Assembly: GCA_002396335.1 (NCBI GenBank)
Contig: DGXN01000021.1
Location: forward strand, 8,221 to 72,220
From: Bacteroidales bacterium UBA4231
Lineage (GTDB): Bacteria; Bacteroidota; Bacteroidia; Bacteroidales; UBA932
Length of the DNA: 64,000 nucleotides
Direction: 5' to 3'
Part shown: piece by piece, positions 24,973 to 34,465 of the stretch
How the letters are laid out: the number at the start of each line of letters is the position of its first letter
Numbering within the stretch: position 1 is the first letter of the stretch
Position numbers and translations under genes: made by a program
The notes under the pieces: generated by a model
The model's input: only the letters and a program-made list of their open reading frames with translations
Told to the model about the DNA's origin: nothing
Database searches by the model: none

Positions 24973-26391
24973 ATGAAGAAAGTATTATTCTTGGCGATGG
25001 CTCTGCTGGGCCTGACCCTGTCCTGCAAAAAAACGCAGTCTCCCCATCCCGAGTGGACTTATAGCTCGGTCGTGTATGAAGTGAACATCCGCCAGTTCTC
25101 CCCGGAAGGTACCTTCAAGGGCGTTGAGGCCCAGCTTCCCCGTCTGAAGGAGCTGGGTGTGGACGTGCTCTGGCTCATGCCCATGTACCAGATCGGTACG
25201 GAAGGCCGCAAGGGTACCCTCGGCTCTTATTATGCCATTTCGGACTACAAGAAGGTGAATCCCGAGTTCGGCACCATGGAGGATTTCCAGGAGCTGGTGA
25301 ATGCCGCGCATGCCCAGGGACTGAAGGTCATCCTGGACTGGGTGGCCAACCAGACCGCCCCCGACAATGTCTGGATGAGCGAAAAACCGGCCGACTTCTA
25401 CGAGCGCGACTCCCTCGGCAACGCCATCTGGGAATACGACTGGACAGACACCCGCAGCCTCAATTATGAGAACCAGGAAGTTTGGTGGGCCCAGGACGAC
25501 GCCATGCGTTTCTGGCTGGAGAAAGGCGTGGACGGCTTCCGCTGCGACGCCGCCGGCGAAGTCCCGGCCGATTTCTGGTACGGCATCCTCCCCAAGATGA
25601 ACAAGGATTATCCGGACATCTATCTCCTGGCCGAGGCCGAGCGCGACAACCTGGCCGACCCTCTCACCACCTTCGACGCCAATTACGCCTGGGAACTGCA
25701 TCACCTGCTGAACGGCCTGGCCCAGGGCAGCAAGTCGGTGCAGGACCTCAAGGATTATGTGGCCCGCGACGCCGCCCGTTTCCCCAAGGAAGCATTCCGC
25801 CTCACATTCACCTCCAACCACGACGAAAACTCCTGGTCCGGCACTGAGTTCGAGCGCGAAGGTGCCGCTGCCGACGCCTGCGCCGTCCTGTGCTTCACCC
25901 TGCCGGGCTCCCAGCCCCTGATTTACACCGGTCAGGAAATCGGCCTGGACCGCCGGCTGGCTTTCTTCGAGAAAGATCCCATCACCGACTGGAGCGCCAA
26001 TGAGCACACCGCTTTCTGGAAAAAACTGGTCCAGCTCAAGCATGAGAATCCCGCCCTTGCTGCCGGTGAGAAAGGCGGCGAGATTGTCTGGTGGGAAGCC
26101 CCGGAAGGCTGGGTGGCCTTCCACCGCGAGGTAAAGGGCAATATGGTCATCGTCCTTGCGAATTTCGGCATTCCCGTGGCGCAGGAAGCCGCCGGGGAAA
26201 AGGCCGACGCGAACGACAACCGTCCCCAGGGCGACAAGGTGGCCGTTCCTTTCCTGAATCTGGAGTCGGCCCCCGTCACCATGACGCTCAACCTCCCGGG
26301 CAAATACAGGAACGCATTCACCGGAGAAGTCGTGACGCCCCCTGCAGAGATTACTCTCGCACCCGGCGAATACATGGTCCTGACAAAATAA
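24973..26391 (+). CDS. GH13 alpha-amylase-family lipoprotein
   Basis: This 472-residue lipoprotein (MKKVLFLAMALLGLTLSC, Cys18) has the GH13 barrel: VVYEVNIRQFSPEG, LKELGVDVLWLMPMYQIG, region I DWVANQT (122-128), region II GFRCDAAGEV with nucleophile Asp192, region III LLAEAE with acid/base Glu221, and region IV SNHDENSW with Asp284. Region I normally ends in His (DxVxNH); here it is Gln127, an uncommon change at a substrate-binding position. The start at 24973 begins the signal peptide; an upstream in-frame ATG adds 13 residues. GH97 follows after 10 bp, which suggests joint degradation of starch or alpha-glucans. Confidence 0.92.
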   Translation: MKKVLFLAMALLGLTLSCKKTQSPHPEWTYSSVVYEVNIRQFSPEGTFKGVEAQLPRLKELGVDVLWLMPMYQIGTEGRKGTLGSYYAISDYKKVNPEFGTMEDFQELVNAAHAQGLKVILDWVANQTAPDNVWMSEKPADFYERDSLGNAIWEYDWTDTRSLNYENQEVWWAQDDAMRFWLEKGVDGFRCDAAGEVPADFWYGILPKMNKDYPDIYLLAEAERDNLADPLTTFDANYAWELHHLLNGLAQGSKSVQDLKDYVARDAARFPKEAFRLTFTSNHDENSWSGTEFEREGAAADACAVLCFTLPGSQPLIYTGQEIGLDRRLAFFEKDPITDWSANEHTAFWKKLVQLKHENPALAAGEKGGEIVWWEAPEGWVAFHREVKGNMVIVLANFGIPVAQEAAGEKADANDNRPQGDKVAVPFLNLESAPVTMTLNLPGKYRNAFTGEVVTPPAEITLAPGEYMVLTK

Positions 26392-26401
26392 CGAGCTGAA
26401 T

Positions 26402-28738
26402 ATGAAAAAATTACTTGGATTTGCGCTGGCACTTCTCGCCATCTCCTGCGGCCCGAAATCCCTCGAATGGACGGCCGATCATTCCATTTCCAGCCCGGAC
26501 GGAAAAATGGTTCTCAAGGTGGGCCTTACTCCGGACGGAGCCCCTGTCTATGCGTTGGACCGCAACGGTTCGGCAGTCATCCTTCCCTCCCATCTGGGAT
26601 TTCGCCTGATCGGCCAGGACAATCTGGACAAGGGATTTACCCTTACGGACGCCCAGACCTCCTCGTTTGACGAGACCTGGGACCCGGTCTGGGGAGAGGA
26701 AGCCCACATCCGGAACCACTACAACGAACTGGTCGTCACGCTGGAGCAGCAGCCGGAGGCCGTCCGTCAGGCTCAGTCCGGCGTCAGTGTCACCGACCCC
26801 GCCTACACCGGCGACCTGGGCAACCGTTACGGCAAGGGAGCCGTCATGAAAATCCGTTTCCGCCTGTATGACGACGGCCTCGGTTTCCGTTATGAGTTCC
26901 CGCTGGAGAACAAGCTCACCTATTTCAAAGTGGATGAGGAGCTGACGGAGTTCGCCATGACCGGTGACCACACCGCCTGGTGGATTCCCGGCGACTACTC
27001 CACCCAGGAGTTCAATCCCACCGAGTCCAAGCTCTCCGAGATCCGTCACCTCAGCGACCTGCCCCGTCCCCGCGGCGGTGCACCCCAGCAGGGATTCTCG
27101 CCCACCGGCGTCCAGACCGCACTGCAGATGAAGACGGCCGAAGGCCTGTATCTGAACATCCACGAGGCCGCCGTCCTGAATTATCCCACCACCAACCTGG
27201 ACCTGGACGACAAGAACTTTGTCTTCTCCACCCATCTCACTCCGGATGCGGAAGGCGTGCGTGCCCGCATGCAGGCCCCCTGCAAGACGCCCTGGCGTTC
27301 GGTCATGGTGTGCGAAAGCGCCACCGAGGCCCTTGCCTCCCGCCTGGTCCTGAACCTCAATGACCCCTGTGTCCTGGACGACGTCTCCTGGATTCATCCC
27401 GTCAAGTACATGGGCGTATGGTGGGAAATGATCACCGGCAAGAGCGAATGGTCTTACACCCACGACTATCCCTCCGTCCAGCTGGGCGTCACGGATTATG
27501 CCGCTTCCACCCCGCACGGCCGCCATGGCGCCAACAACGAAAACGTGCGCCGATACATTGACTTTGCCGCCGAAAACGGCTTTGACGGCATCCTGATCGA
27601 GGGTTGGAACGAAGGCTGGGAAGACTGGTACGGTCACCAGAAAGACTTTGTCTTCGACTTCATCACCCCGTATCCGGACTTCGACCTCCCGGCCCTGAAC
27701 CGCTATGCCCATCAGAAGGGTATCCGCCTGATCATGCACCACGAAACCTCTTCCTCCACCCTCAATTACGAGCGTTGGATGGAACAGGCCTACGACCTCA
27801 TGAACCAGTACGGCTACAATGCCGTGAAGAGCGGCTACGTGGGCGCCATCATCCCTTACGGCGACTACCACTACAGCCAGCCCACCATCAACCACTATCA
27901 CTACGCCATCACGGAGGCTGCCAAGCACCATATCATGGTGAATGCACACGAGGCGGTGCGTCCCACCGGACTGTGCCGCACCTGGCCCAACATGATCGGC
28001 AATGAAAGCGCCATGGGAACGGAGTTCCGCGGCACCATCAAGCCCGGCCATACCACCATCTTCCCCTTCACGCGCCTGCAGGGCGGTCCCATGGACTACA
28101 CGCCCGGTATCTTTGAGACCGACATGTCCGTCACCGCACCCGGCACCACCGGCAAGATGAACCACACCCTGTGCAATCAGCTGGGCCTGTACGTCACCTT
28201 CTACAGCCCGCTGCAGATGGCCGCCGACCTGCCTGAAAACTACGCCCGCTTCATGGACGCCTTCCAGTTCATCAAGGACGTCGCCGTCGACTGGGAAGAA
28301 AGCCGCTACCTGATGGCGGAGCCCGGCGCCTTCATCGTGACGGCCCGCCGGCCCAAGCTTTCCACGCTGAACGCTTCGGCCGCGAGCACCGCCACGCTTC
28401 CCGACGCCCGCAAGGACATGGTCACCAATGCCGCCAAGTTCGTCTACGCCCTGCCGGAGAACGCCACGGTGAAAGACCTGGCGAAGGCCACGCCCCGCGA
28501 CGTGTGGTACGTGGGCGGCATCACGGACGAGAATGCCCGCGAGGTCACCTTCGGCCTGGATTTCCTGAAGCCCGGACTTACGTATGAGGCCACTCTGTAT
28601 GCCGACGCCCCCGACGCAGACTACGAGACCAACTCCCAGGCTTACACCATCACCAAGAGCGAAGTCACCAGTGCCGATTCCCTCACCGTCTGGATGGCAC
28701 GTGCCGGCGGATTCGCCCTGTCTCTTAGGGAGAAGTAG
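26402..28738 (+). CDS. GH97 alpha-glucosidase lipoprotein (SusB-like, inverting type)
   Basis: This 778-residue protein has a lipoprotein signal (MKKLLGFALALLAISCG, Cys16), the GH97 N-terminal beta-sandwich (SPDGKMVLKVGL), the barrel and a C-terminal beta domain. Glu400 (EGWNEGW), Glu448 (HHETSSS), Glu517 (NAHEAVRPTG), Glu535 and Glu541 (NESAMGTEF) sit at a constant +9 offset from residues I recall in B. thetaiotaomicron SusB (391, 439, 508, 526, 532). The calcium site and general acid/base residues of the inverting subgroup therefore appear to be kept. It would cut alpha-glucosides from the non-reducing end in the periplasm. It is downstream of GH13 and four bases before the kinase gene. Confidence 0.95.
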   Translation: MKKLLGFALALLAISCGPKSLEWTADHSISSPDGKMVLKVGLTPDGAPVYALDRNGSAVILPSHLGFRLIGQDNLDKGFTLTDAQTSSFDETWDPVWGEEAHIRNHYNELVVTLEQQPEAVRQAQSGVSVTDPAYTGDLGNRYGKGAVMKIRFRLYDDGLGFRYEFPLENKLTYFKVDEELTEFAMTGDHTAWWIPGDYSTQEFNPTESKLSEIRHLSDLPRPRGGAPQQGFSPTGVQTALQMKTAEGLYLNIHEAAVLNYPTTNLDLDDKNFVFSTHLTPDAEGVRARMQAPCKTPWRSVMVCESATEALASRLVLNLNDPCVLDDVSWIHPVKYMGVWWEMITGKSEWSYTHDYPSVQLGVTDYAASTPHGRHGANNENVRRYIDFAAENGFDGILIEGWNEGWEDWYGHQKDFVFDFITPYPDFDLPALNRYAHQKGIRLIMHHETSSSTLNYERWMEQAYDLMNQYGYNAVKSGYVGAIIPYGDYHYSQPTINHYHYAITEAAKHHIMVNAHEAVRPTGLCRTWPNMIGNESAMGTEFRGTIKPGHTTIFPFTRLQGGPMDYTPGIFETDMSVTAPGTTGKMNHTLCNQLGLYVTFYSPLQMAADLPENYARFMDAFQFIKDVAVDWEESRYLMAEPGAFIVTARRPKLSTLNASAASTATLPDARKDMVTNAAKFVYALPENATVKDLAKATPRDVWYVGGITDENAREVTFGLDFLKPGLTYEATLYADAPDADYETNSQAYTITKSEVTSADSLTVWMARAGGFALSLREK

Positions 28739-28741
28739 CCC

Positions 28742-30415
28742 ATGGAGCGCATAACAATCTCCTGTATCAACGACGGAAAGACCTATGAGATGCCCCTGGG
28801 GGAGCGTCTTTCCACGGTAGCGCCGGCCCAGGTCACGAACCCGCTCACCGGCAGGCAGTACCCTGTATTGGCCGCCCTGGTGGACCATGAACTCAAGGCG
28901 CTGGATTTCCAGGTGTTCTTTCCGCACAAGGTGGAGTTTATCGGCTATGACAATCCGGAAGGAAGGCGTACGTACCTGCGTTCGCTGAGCTTCCTGCTGC
29001 AGCGCGCCGTCCGCTCCCTGTTCCCCGACAAAGTCCTGAAAATCAACCATTCCCTGCCCAGCGGCCTGTACTGCAAGTTCCGCGGTGAAACCATTGCGGA
29101 CGAGGACATCCTCCGCCTGCGGGAAGAGATGCGCCGGCTGGTGGCCCTGGATCTGCCGTTTATCCGGAAGAAGCTGCTGTCGGAGGAGGCGTCGGCCATT
29201 TTCCGTGCGCAGCGGCAGCCCCTGAAAGCCGCCCTCCAGGAGTCCCTGGGCCGATATTTCTGCTCCGTGTACTACCTGGACGGCGTGGCCGACAATTTCT
29301 ACGGTCCGCTGGTCCCTTCGACGGGATATCTGAAGGTGTTCGACCTCATGCCTTTCCACCATGGGTTCTGCCTGCAGTATCCCTCCGACGATGACATCAC
29401 CCGCACCATCGCCCGTCAGAAGCAGAAGAAACTCACTGTTACCCTGAAAGAGTACGGTTACTGGTGCAAGGCTACCGGCGTTGTGAGCGTGAGCGCCCTG
29501 AACAGCCGCCTGCTGAGCGGCGGGGCCGTAAACCTCATCAATCTCTGCGAAGCCCGCCAGGAACGAGCCTACGCCGAGTTGGCCGACAAAGTCTACGCCG
29601 CGCGCGACCATGTGAAGATTGTCTTCCTGGCCGGTCCGTCTTCCAGCGGAAAAACGTCGTCGTCTCTGCGCCTGGCTCAGCAGTGCATCGTGAAGGAGAT
29701 GAATCCGAAGGTCATCGAACTGGACAATTATTTCGTCTCCCGGGAGAAGACGCCCAAAGATGAATTCGGCAATTACGACTTCGAGGCCCTGGAGGCCATG
29801 GATTTGGAACTGCTTGGCAATCACCTGAACACCCTGCTTTCCGGCGGAGAAGTGGAACTTCCCCGCTACGACTTCAAACAGGGAAGGGCTTTCTTCGAAG
29901 GCAAGATGATGCATCTGGAGGAGAACGACATCCTCATCATGGAGGGTATCCACGCCTTGGATCCCGCTATGGTTCCCACGGTGGACCAGAACCGCATTTT
30001 CCGGGTGTATGCGTCGGCCCTTACGTCCCTGAAACTGGACGAGAACTGCTGCATCTCCACCACGGATAACCGTCTGCTTCGGCGCATGGTCCGCGACAAC
30101 CGGACCCGGGGCATCTCGCCCGAGGAAACCATCCTGCGCTGGCCGTCGGTCCGCCGCGGCGAGAACCGCTACATCTTCCCCTTCCAGGAAAATGCCGACG
30201 CCCAGTTCAACACCGCCCTCCTGTACGAGCTTCCTCTTCTGCGCTACTACGCAGAACCGCTCCTGCGCCGGATCCTGCCCTCCTCCGAGGCTTATTCCGA
30301 CGCCGTCCGCCTGCTGAAGTTCCTCTCCTACATCGTGGCGCTCCAACCCTCGGAAATCGCCGCCATTCCGCCCACCTCCATCATGCGCGAGTTTATTGGC
30401 GGCCAAACCTTATAA
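28742..30415 (+). CDS. Nucleoside (uridine-type) kinase with TGS/tRNA-synthetase-like N-terminus
   Basis: This 557-residue cytoplasmic protein has three parts. Residues 1-60 resemble a TGS domain. About 60-250 resemble the threonyl/alanyl-tRNA editing domain (DHELKALDFQVFFP, FHHGFCLQYP). A P-loop uridine kinase domain starts near residue 290 (IVFLAGPSSSGKTSSSLRLA, Walker A about 298-305). ELDNYFVSREKTP, LPRYDFKQGRAF and LIMEGIHALDP are the phosphoribulokinase/uridine kinase motifs. Such fused kinases are common in Bacteroidota; the exact substrate and the role of the N-terminus are not established. It sits in the GH13-GH97 operon, an odd functional mix. Confidence 0.88.
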   Translation: MERITISCINDGKTYEMPLGERLSTVAPAQVTNPLTGRQYPVLAALVDHELKALDFQVFFPHKVEFIGYDNPEGRRTYLRSLSFLLQRAVRSLFPDKVLKINHSLPSGLYCKFRGETIADEDILRLREEMRRLVALDLPFIRKKLLSEEASAIFRAQRQPLKAALQESLGRYFCSVYYLDGVADNFYGPLVPSTGYLKVFDLMPFHHGFCLQYPSDDDITRTIARQKQKKLTVTLKEYGYWCKATGVVSVSALNSRLLSGGAVNLINLCEARQERAYAELADKVYAARDHVKIVFLAGPSSSGKTSSSLRLAQQCIVKEMNPKVIELDNYFVSREKTPKDEFGNYDFEALEAMDLELLGNHLNTLLSGGEVELPRYDFKQGRAFFEGKMMHLEENDILIMEGIHALDPAMVPTVDQNRIFRVYASALTSLKLDENCCISTTDNRLLRRMVRDNRTRGISPEETILRWPSVRRGENRYIFPFQENADAQFNTALLYELPLLRYYAEPLLRRILPSSEAYSDAVRLLKFLSYIVALQPSEIAAIPPTSIMREFIGGQTL

Positions 30416-30426
30416 AGGTTTTGTGC

Positions 30427-31392
30427 ATGATGAATGTCGGAATAATCGGTGCCGGGCACATTGCTGAAAAAGCGGCTCGGACGCTCTCTGCCATGGACGG
30501 GATGCAGTGCCTGGCCATCGGGTCGCGCTCGGAGGAAAAAGCATCGGCCTTTGCCGGCCGGTTTGGGATTCCACGGGCCTATGGCTCTTATTCGGCCCTT
30601 CTTGAGGACCCGGAAATAGACTTGGTGTACATTGCGACGCCGCATTCCTGTCACTTTGCGCAGGCACGCGAGGCGATCCTTGCCGGAAAGCCCTGCCTGG
30701 TGGAGAAGTCGTTCATGCTCAATGCCATGGAGGCGGCTTCCATCCTGGCACTGGCCCGGGAAAAGGGCGTTTTCATTGCCGAAGCCATGTGGACCCGCTA
30801 CATGCCCGTCCGGCAAATGGCCCGGGAAGTGCTCGCTTCCGGAATTATCGGAAAGCCGACGATGCTGTCGGCCTCGCTCTCCTACAATGTGTCGGACAAA
30901 GAGCGTGTGCTGCAGCCGTCCCTGGGGGGCGGCGCTCTGCTGGACCTTGGCGTATACCTTCTGAATTTTGTCCGGATGTACTGCGACAGCCCCATCCGCG
31001 ACCTCACCACCTCCTGCATCCGGGCCGGATCCGGGGTGGACGCTTCGGAGGTGATCAGTTTCATCCATGAAGACGGGACCCTTTCCACCGTTTATTCCTC
31101 GGCCTTTTCGCAAGGGGAGAATACGGGCGTAATTGCCGGAACCACCGGTTATCTGGTATTCGACGACCTGATCAATCCCACCTGTCTGAGAATCTGCCGG
31201 AAGCGGCACGTCGTTGAAAAAGAAATCCCTGTTCCTGAGCAGATTACGGGGTTTGAATACCAGTTTCAGGCCTGTGCCGACGCCATCCGCGCCGGGCTCT
31301 TCGAGCCGCCGCAGATGCCCCACGCCGAAACACTCTACATCATGCACCTGATGGACCGCCTCCGTGCGGAGTGGGGCGTGAGCTTCGCGTGA
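30427..31392 (+). CDS. Gfo/Idh/MocA-family NAD(P)-dependent oxidoreductase
   Basis: This 321-residue protein has an N-terminal Rossmann fold (NVGIIGAGHIAEKAARTL), the conserved VYIATPHSCHFAQA and GKPCLVEKSF (EKP-like active-site Lys), and the C-terminal alpha/beta domain (GGGALLDLGVYLLNF). Members act on sugars, inositols or dihydrodiols such as 1,5-anhydrofructose; the substrate here is unknown. ATGs at 30427 and 30430 are both plausible starts. It follows the kinase by 11 bases and is the last complete gene of the GH13-GH97 operon. Its TGA overlaps an ATG (TGATGA) that opens a 44-residue frame running into uvrA. Confidence 0.9.
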   Translation: MMNVGIIGAGHIAEKAARTLSAMDGMQCLAIGSRSEEKASAFAGRFGIPRAYGSYSALLEDPEIDLVYIATPHSCHFAQAREAILAGKPCLVEKSFMLNAMEAASILALAREKGVFIAEAMWTRYMPVRQMAREVLASGIIGKPTMLSASLSYNVSDKERVLQPSLGGGALLDLGVYLLNFVRMYCDSPIRDLTTSCIRAGSGVDASEVISFIHEDGTLSTVYSSAFSQGENTGVIAGTTGYLVFDDLINPTCLRICRKRHVVEKEIPVPEQITGFEYQFQACADAIRAGLFEPPQMPHAETLYIMHLMDRLRAEWGVSFA

Positions 31393-31465
31393 TGAAAAGG
31401 CTCCTGTTCTTTTTGTGCATCCTGCGTACCGCGGGGAACGCGAGGATAATTCCCGGAATTCTTCG

Positions 31466-31473
31466 TATCTTTG
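31466..31473 (+). promoter_or_regulatory. -7 promoter box of uvrA
   Basis: TATCTTTG (TAnnTTTG) ends six bases before the ATG at 31480, so the uvrA mRNA would be nearly leaderless. Confidence 0.55.
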
Positions 31474-31479
31474 CAATCT

Positions 31480-34272
31480 ATGGCAAAGAAGGAATATATT
31501 CAGGTGCGGGGAGCGCGCGCAAATAACTTGCAGAATGTGGATGTCGCTATTCCACGGGGGGAATTTGTGGTGGTGACGGGCCTGAGCGGAAGCGGAAAGA
31601 GTTCCCTGGCTTTCGATACCATCTATGCGGAGGGCCAGCGCCGGTACATGGATACGCTGTCTACGTATGCCAAGCATTTTATGGGAATCCTGGAAAAGCC
31701 TGAAGTGGAGGAGATTACGGGACTGAGTCCCATCATTGCCATTGAACAGAAGACGACGGGGAACAATCCCCGCTCCACAGTGGGGACCATCACGGAGATC
31801 TACGACTTCCTCCGCCTGTTGTACGCCAAGGGGTCGCGGGCTTTCTCGCCGGAAACCGGCAAGGAGATGGTCCGCTACACGGACGAGCAGATCGTGGACC
31901 TGGTCCTGAAAGAGTATGCCGGAAAGAAGTGTTACCTGCTGGCTCCGCTCGTAAGGGGCCGAAAGGGTCACTACCGCGAACTCTTCGACCAGCTCCGGAA
32001 ACGCGGATACACAGAGGTCCGGATCGATGCGGAAATCCTGCCCCTGCAGGAAGTGGATGCCCTGGACCGGTACAAACCGCACTTTATCGAACTGGTCGTA
32101 GACCGCCTCAAGCCCCAGCAAGGGGACGACCGGCGCATCCGCGAGTCCGTGAGCCGGGCCTTGAATATCGGCAAAGGATCCCTGGCGATATTGGAAGTCG
32201 GGGCGCAGAAGCCCGCCCACTTTTCCAAACACCTGGTGGACCCGGAAAGCGGCATTTCCCTCCAGGAACCGCAGCCGCACAGCTTTTCCTTCAACTCGCC
32301 CCAGGGGTACTGCCCGCACTGCAAGGGTCTCGGCTCCATCGTGGACGTAAATATCGACACCATCATTCCGGACCGCAGCAAATCCGTGGCCGACGGCGGC
32401 ATCGCTCCGCTCGGAAAAGTCCGGGAGAACCGGAAATTCGACATCATCCGCGCCATCGCCCGAAAGTATAATTTCAGCCTGTACGATCCTATCGACGCCC
32501 TGCCGGACGAGGCCGTGAGCCTGCTGGTCTACGGTTCCGAAGACCTGTTCCGCGTAGGGGAAGGCAATCTTTCGGAGATGGAAAGCTGGGGCGGCGTGCT
32601 GGACAATATCGAGGATACGGTCGTGTGCCCGGTCTGTCACGGGACGCGCCTGAGCAGTGAAGCCCTGTGCTTCCGGATTGACGGGAAAACCATTCCGGAA
32701 GTCGCCGCCATGGAAATGACGGAGCTCCGGAAATGGCTTGACGTCATTCCCGACGGATTCACCCAGCGGGAAGCCAGCGTAGCCCGGGACATCCTCAAGG
32801 AGCTCAGGGAGCGGGTGCAGTTCATGCTGGACGTCGGCCTGGACTATCTGTCACTGGACCGCGCCACGGGATCGCTATCCGGCGGAGAAAGCCAGCGCAT
32901 CCGGCTGGCGACGCAGATCGGCTCCAAGCTGGTGAATGTGCTCTACATTCTGGACGAGCCGTCCATCGGCCTGCACCAGAAAGATAACCGCAAGCTCATC
33001 GCCTCGCTGAAGGCCCTCCGCGACGAGGGCAACTCCGTGATGGTGGTGGAGCATGACGCAGAGACTATGCTCAGTGCCGATTGGCTCGTGGACGTGGGCC
33101 CCGGCGCCGGCGAACAGGGCGGCCGGATCTGCCTGAACGCGCCCCTGGGGACGCTTCTCAGAGGCGAGCCGATGGACCCCGACACGGCGGCACATGCCGT
33201 AGTCGGCCCTTCCGTGACGCTGGATTACCTGAAAGGCATCCGGCAGATTGAAGTCCCCGCGACCCGGCGCAAAGGGAACGGCAAGTACCTCCGCCTTCGC
33301 GGCGCCCGGGGCAACAACCTCAAACAGGTGGACGTGGACTTCCCGCTGGGCTGCCTGATCGGGGTGGCCGGACTTTCCGGATCCGGGAAAAGTTCGCTTG
33401 TGAACGAGACCCTCATGCCCATCCTCAAGCAGAAGTTCTACCGCAGCAAGGAACGCCCGCTGCCCTACGACAGCATCGCGGGCGTGGAAAACCTGGACAA
33501 ACTCATCGAGATTGACCAGAGCCCCATCGGCCGGACGCCCCGGTCCAATCCAGCCACCTTCACCGCCGTCTTCAACGACATCCGCACCCTCTTCGAAGAG
33601 ACGCAGGACGCCAAAGTCCGCGGCTACAAAGCGGGCCGATTCTCCTTCAATGTCCCCGGCGGCCGCTGCGAGGAATGCAAAGGCGCCGGCATCAAGGTCA
33701 TCGAGATGAACTTCCTGCCCTCGGTGCACGTGCCCTGCGAAGTATGCGGCGGAAAACGCTATAAAGAGGACACGCTCGCGGTCCGCTACAAGGGAAAGAA
33801 TATCAACGACGTGCTGGAGATGAGCATCAGCGAGGCCTACGAGTTCTTCAAGCCCGTTCCCCGCATCGCCTCCAAACTGAAAGCACTGGTGGACGTCGGC
33901 CTCGGTTATGTCCGCCTGGGACAGAGCGCCGTCACCCTCTCCGGCGGCGAAAGCCAGCGCATGAAACTGGCGGCCGAACTGTCCCGCCCTTCAACCGGCT
34001 CCACGCTCTACATCCTGGACGAACCCACCACCGGCCTCCACTTCGAGGACATCAAAGTGCTGATCGGTGTCCTCCAGCGTCTGGTGGACGCCGGGAACAC
34101 CGTCATCATCATTGAACACAACCTGGATGTCCTCAAGAGCGTGGACTACCTCTTTGACATGGGCCCCTCCGGCGGTCGCGGCGGCGGACGCATCGTCGCC
34201 TCCGGCACTCCCGAACAACTCGCCTCCGACCCTGCCTCCGTCACCGGACCTTTCCTCCGCGATGTGCTGTAA
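31480..34272 (+). CDS. uvrA: Excinuclease ABC subunit A
   Basis: This 930-residue DNA-damage recognition ATPase of nucleotide excision repair has two ABC modules. The first Walker A is GLSGSGKSSLAFDTIYAEGQ, with signature SLSGGESQRIRLATQIGSKL. The second has GLSGSGKSSLVNETL and VTLSGGESQRMKLAAELS. The second zinc module (CEECKGAG, CEVCGGKRY) is complete. In the first zinc module only CPHCKGLG remains; the usual upstream CPxC is replaced by DPESG. I recall partial loss there from other Bacteroidota UvrA. The start at 31480 (MAKKEYIQ) is chosen over an upstream TTG inside the -7 box. Confidence 0.96.
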   Translation: MAKKEYIQVRGARANNLQNVDVAIPRGEFVVVTGLSGSGKSSLAFDTIYAEGQRRYMDTLSTYAKHFMGILEKPEVEEITGLSPIIAIEQKTTGNNPRSTVGTITEIYDFLRLLYAKGSRAFSPETGKEMVRYTDEQIVDLVLKEYAGKKCYLLAPLVRGRKGHYRELFDQLRKRGYTEVRIDAEILPLQEVDALDRYKPHFIELVVDRLKPQQGDDRRIRESVSRALNIGKGSLAILEVGAQKPAHFSKHLVDPESGISLQEPQPHSFSFNSPQGYCPHCKGLGSIVDVNIDTIIPDRSKSVADGGIAPLGKVRENRKFDIIRAIARKYNFSLYDPIDALPDEAVSLLVYGSEDLFRVGEGNLSEMESWGGVLDNIEDTVVCPVCHGTRLSSEALCFRIDGKTIPEVAAMEMTELRKWLDVIPDGFTQREASVARDILKELRERVQFMLDVGLDYLSLDRATGSLSGGESQRIRLATQIGSKLVNVLYILDEPSIGLHQKDNRKLIASLKALRDEGNSVMVVEHDAETMLSADWLVDVGPGAGEQGGRICLNAPLGTLLRGEPMDPDTAAHAVVGPSVTLDYLKGIRQIEVPATRRKGNGKYLRLRGARGNNLKQVDVDFPLGCLIGVAGLSGSGKSSLVNETLMPILKQKFYRSKERPLPYDSIAGVENLDKLIEIDQSPIGRTPRSNPATFTAVFNDIRTLFEETQDAKVRGYKAGRFSFNVPGGRCEECKGAGIKVIEMNFLPSVHVPCEVCGGKRYKEDTLAVRYKGKNINDVLEMSISEAYEFFKPVPRIASKLKALVDVGLGYVRLGQSAVTLSGGESQRMKLAAELSRPSTGSTLYILDEPTTGLHFEDIKVLIGVLQRLVDAGNTVIIIEHNLDVLKSVDYLFDMGPSGGRGGGRIVASGTPEQLASDPASVTGPFLRDVL

Positions 34273-34308
34273 TCGTACCCCTTGACACAAATGGGGGCAG
34301 ATATTGAC

Positions 34309-34355
34309 ATCTTGCGTCCCCGGCGGTACGCAGAGTGCGCAAAAACGGGCCAAAA
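34309..34355. repeat. Left 47-bp REP-like repeat flanking the RAYT gene
   Basis: Begins ATCTTGCGTCCCCGGCGG and contains the imperfect hairpin TGCGTCCC/GGTACGCA, then GAGTGCGCAAAAAC. It is 43/47 identical to 35406-35452 on the other side of the transposase gene, in direct orientation. Confidence 0.8.
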
Positions 34356-34465
34356 TGTGTAGTGAAACAACAATTGTATCAGCCTTCCAAGCACATTAGA
34401 ACGCCGATTTGTCGATTATCCGTTTAACATTTTTTTACACGGATAATTCTTTCAAACTTTGCGGT

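Noticed and set aside
26411..30406. A 4-kb open frame on the minus strand opposite GH97 and the kinase gene
   Set aside because: It mirrors codon phase of two well-supported genes. GC-rich codon use removes stops from the opposite strand throughout this window, and the translated text is low-complexity with no motif.
31392..31526. A 44-codon frame starting in TGATGA after the Gfo/Idh gene
   Set aside because: It begins like a signal peptide (MKRLLFFLCIL) but then overlaps the uvrA promoter and start. It is more likely chance or a remnant than a gene.
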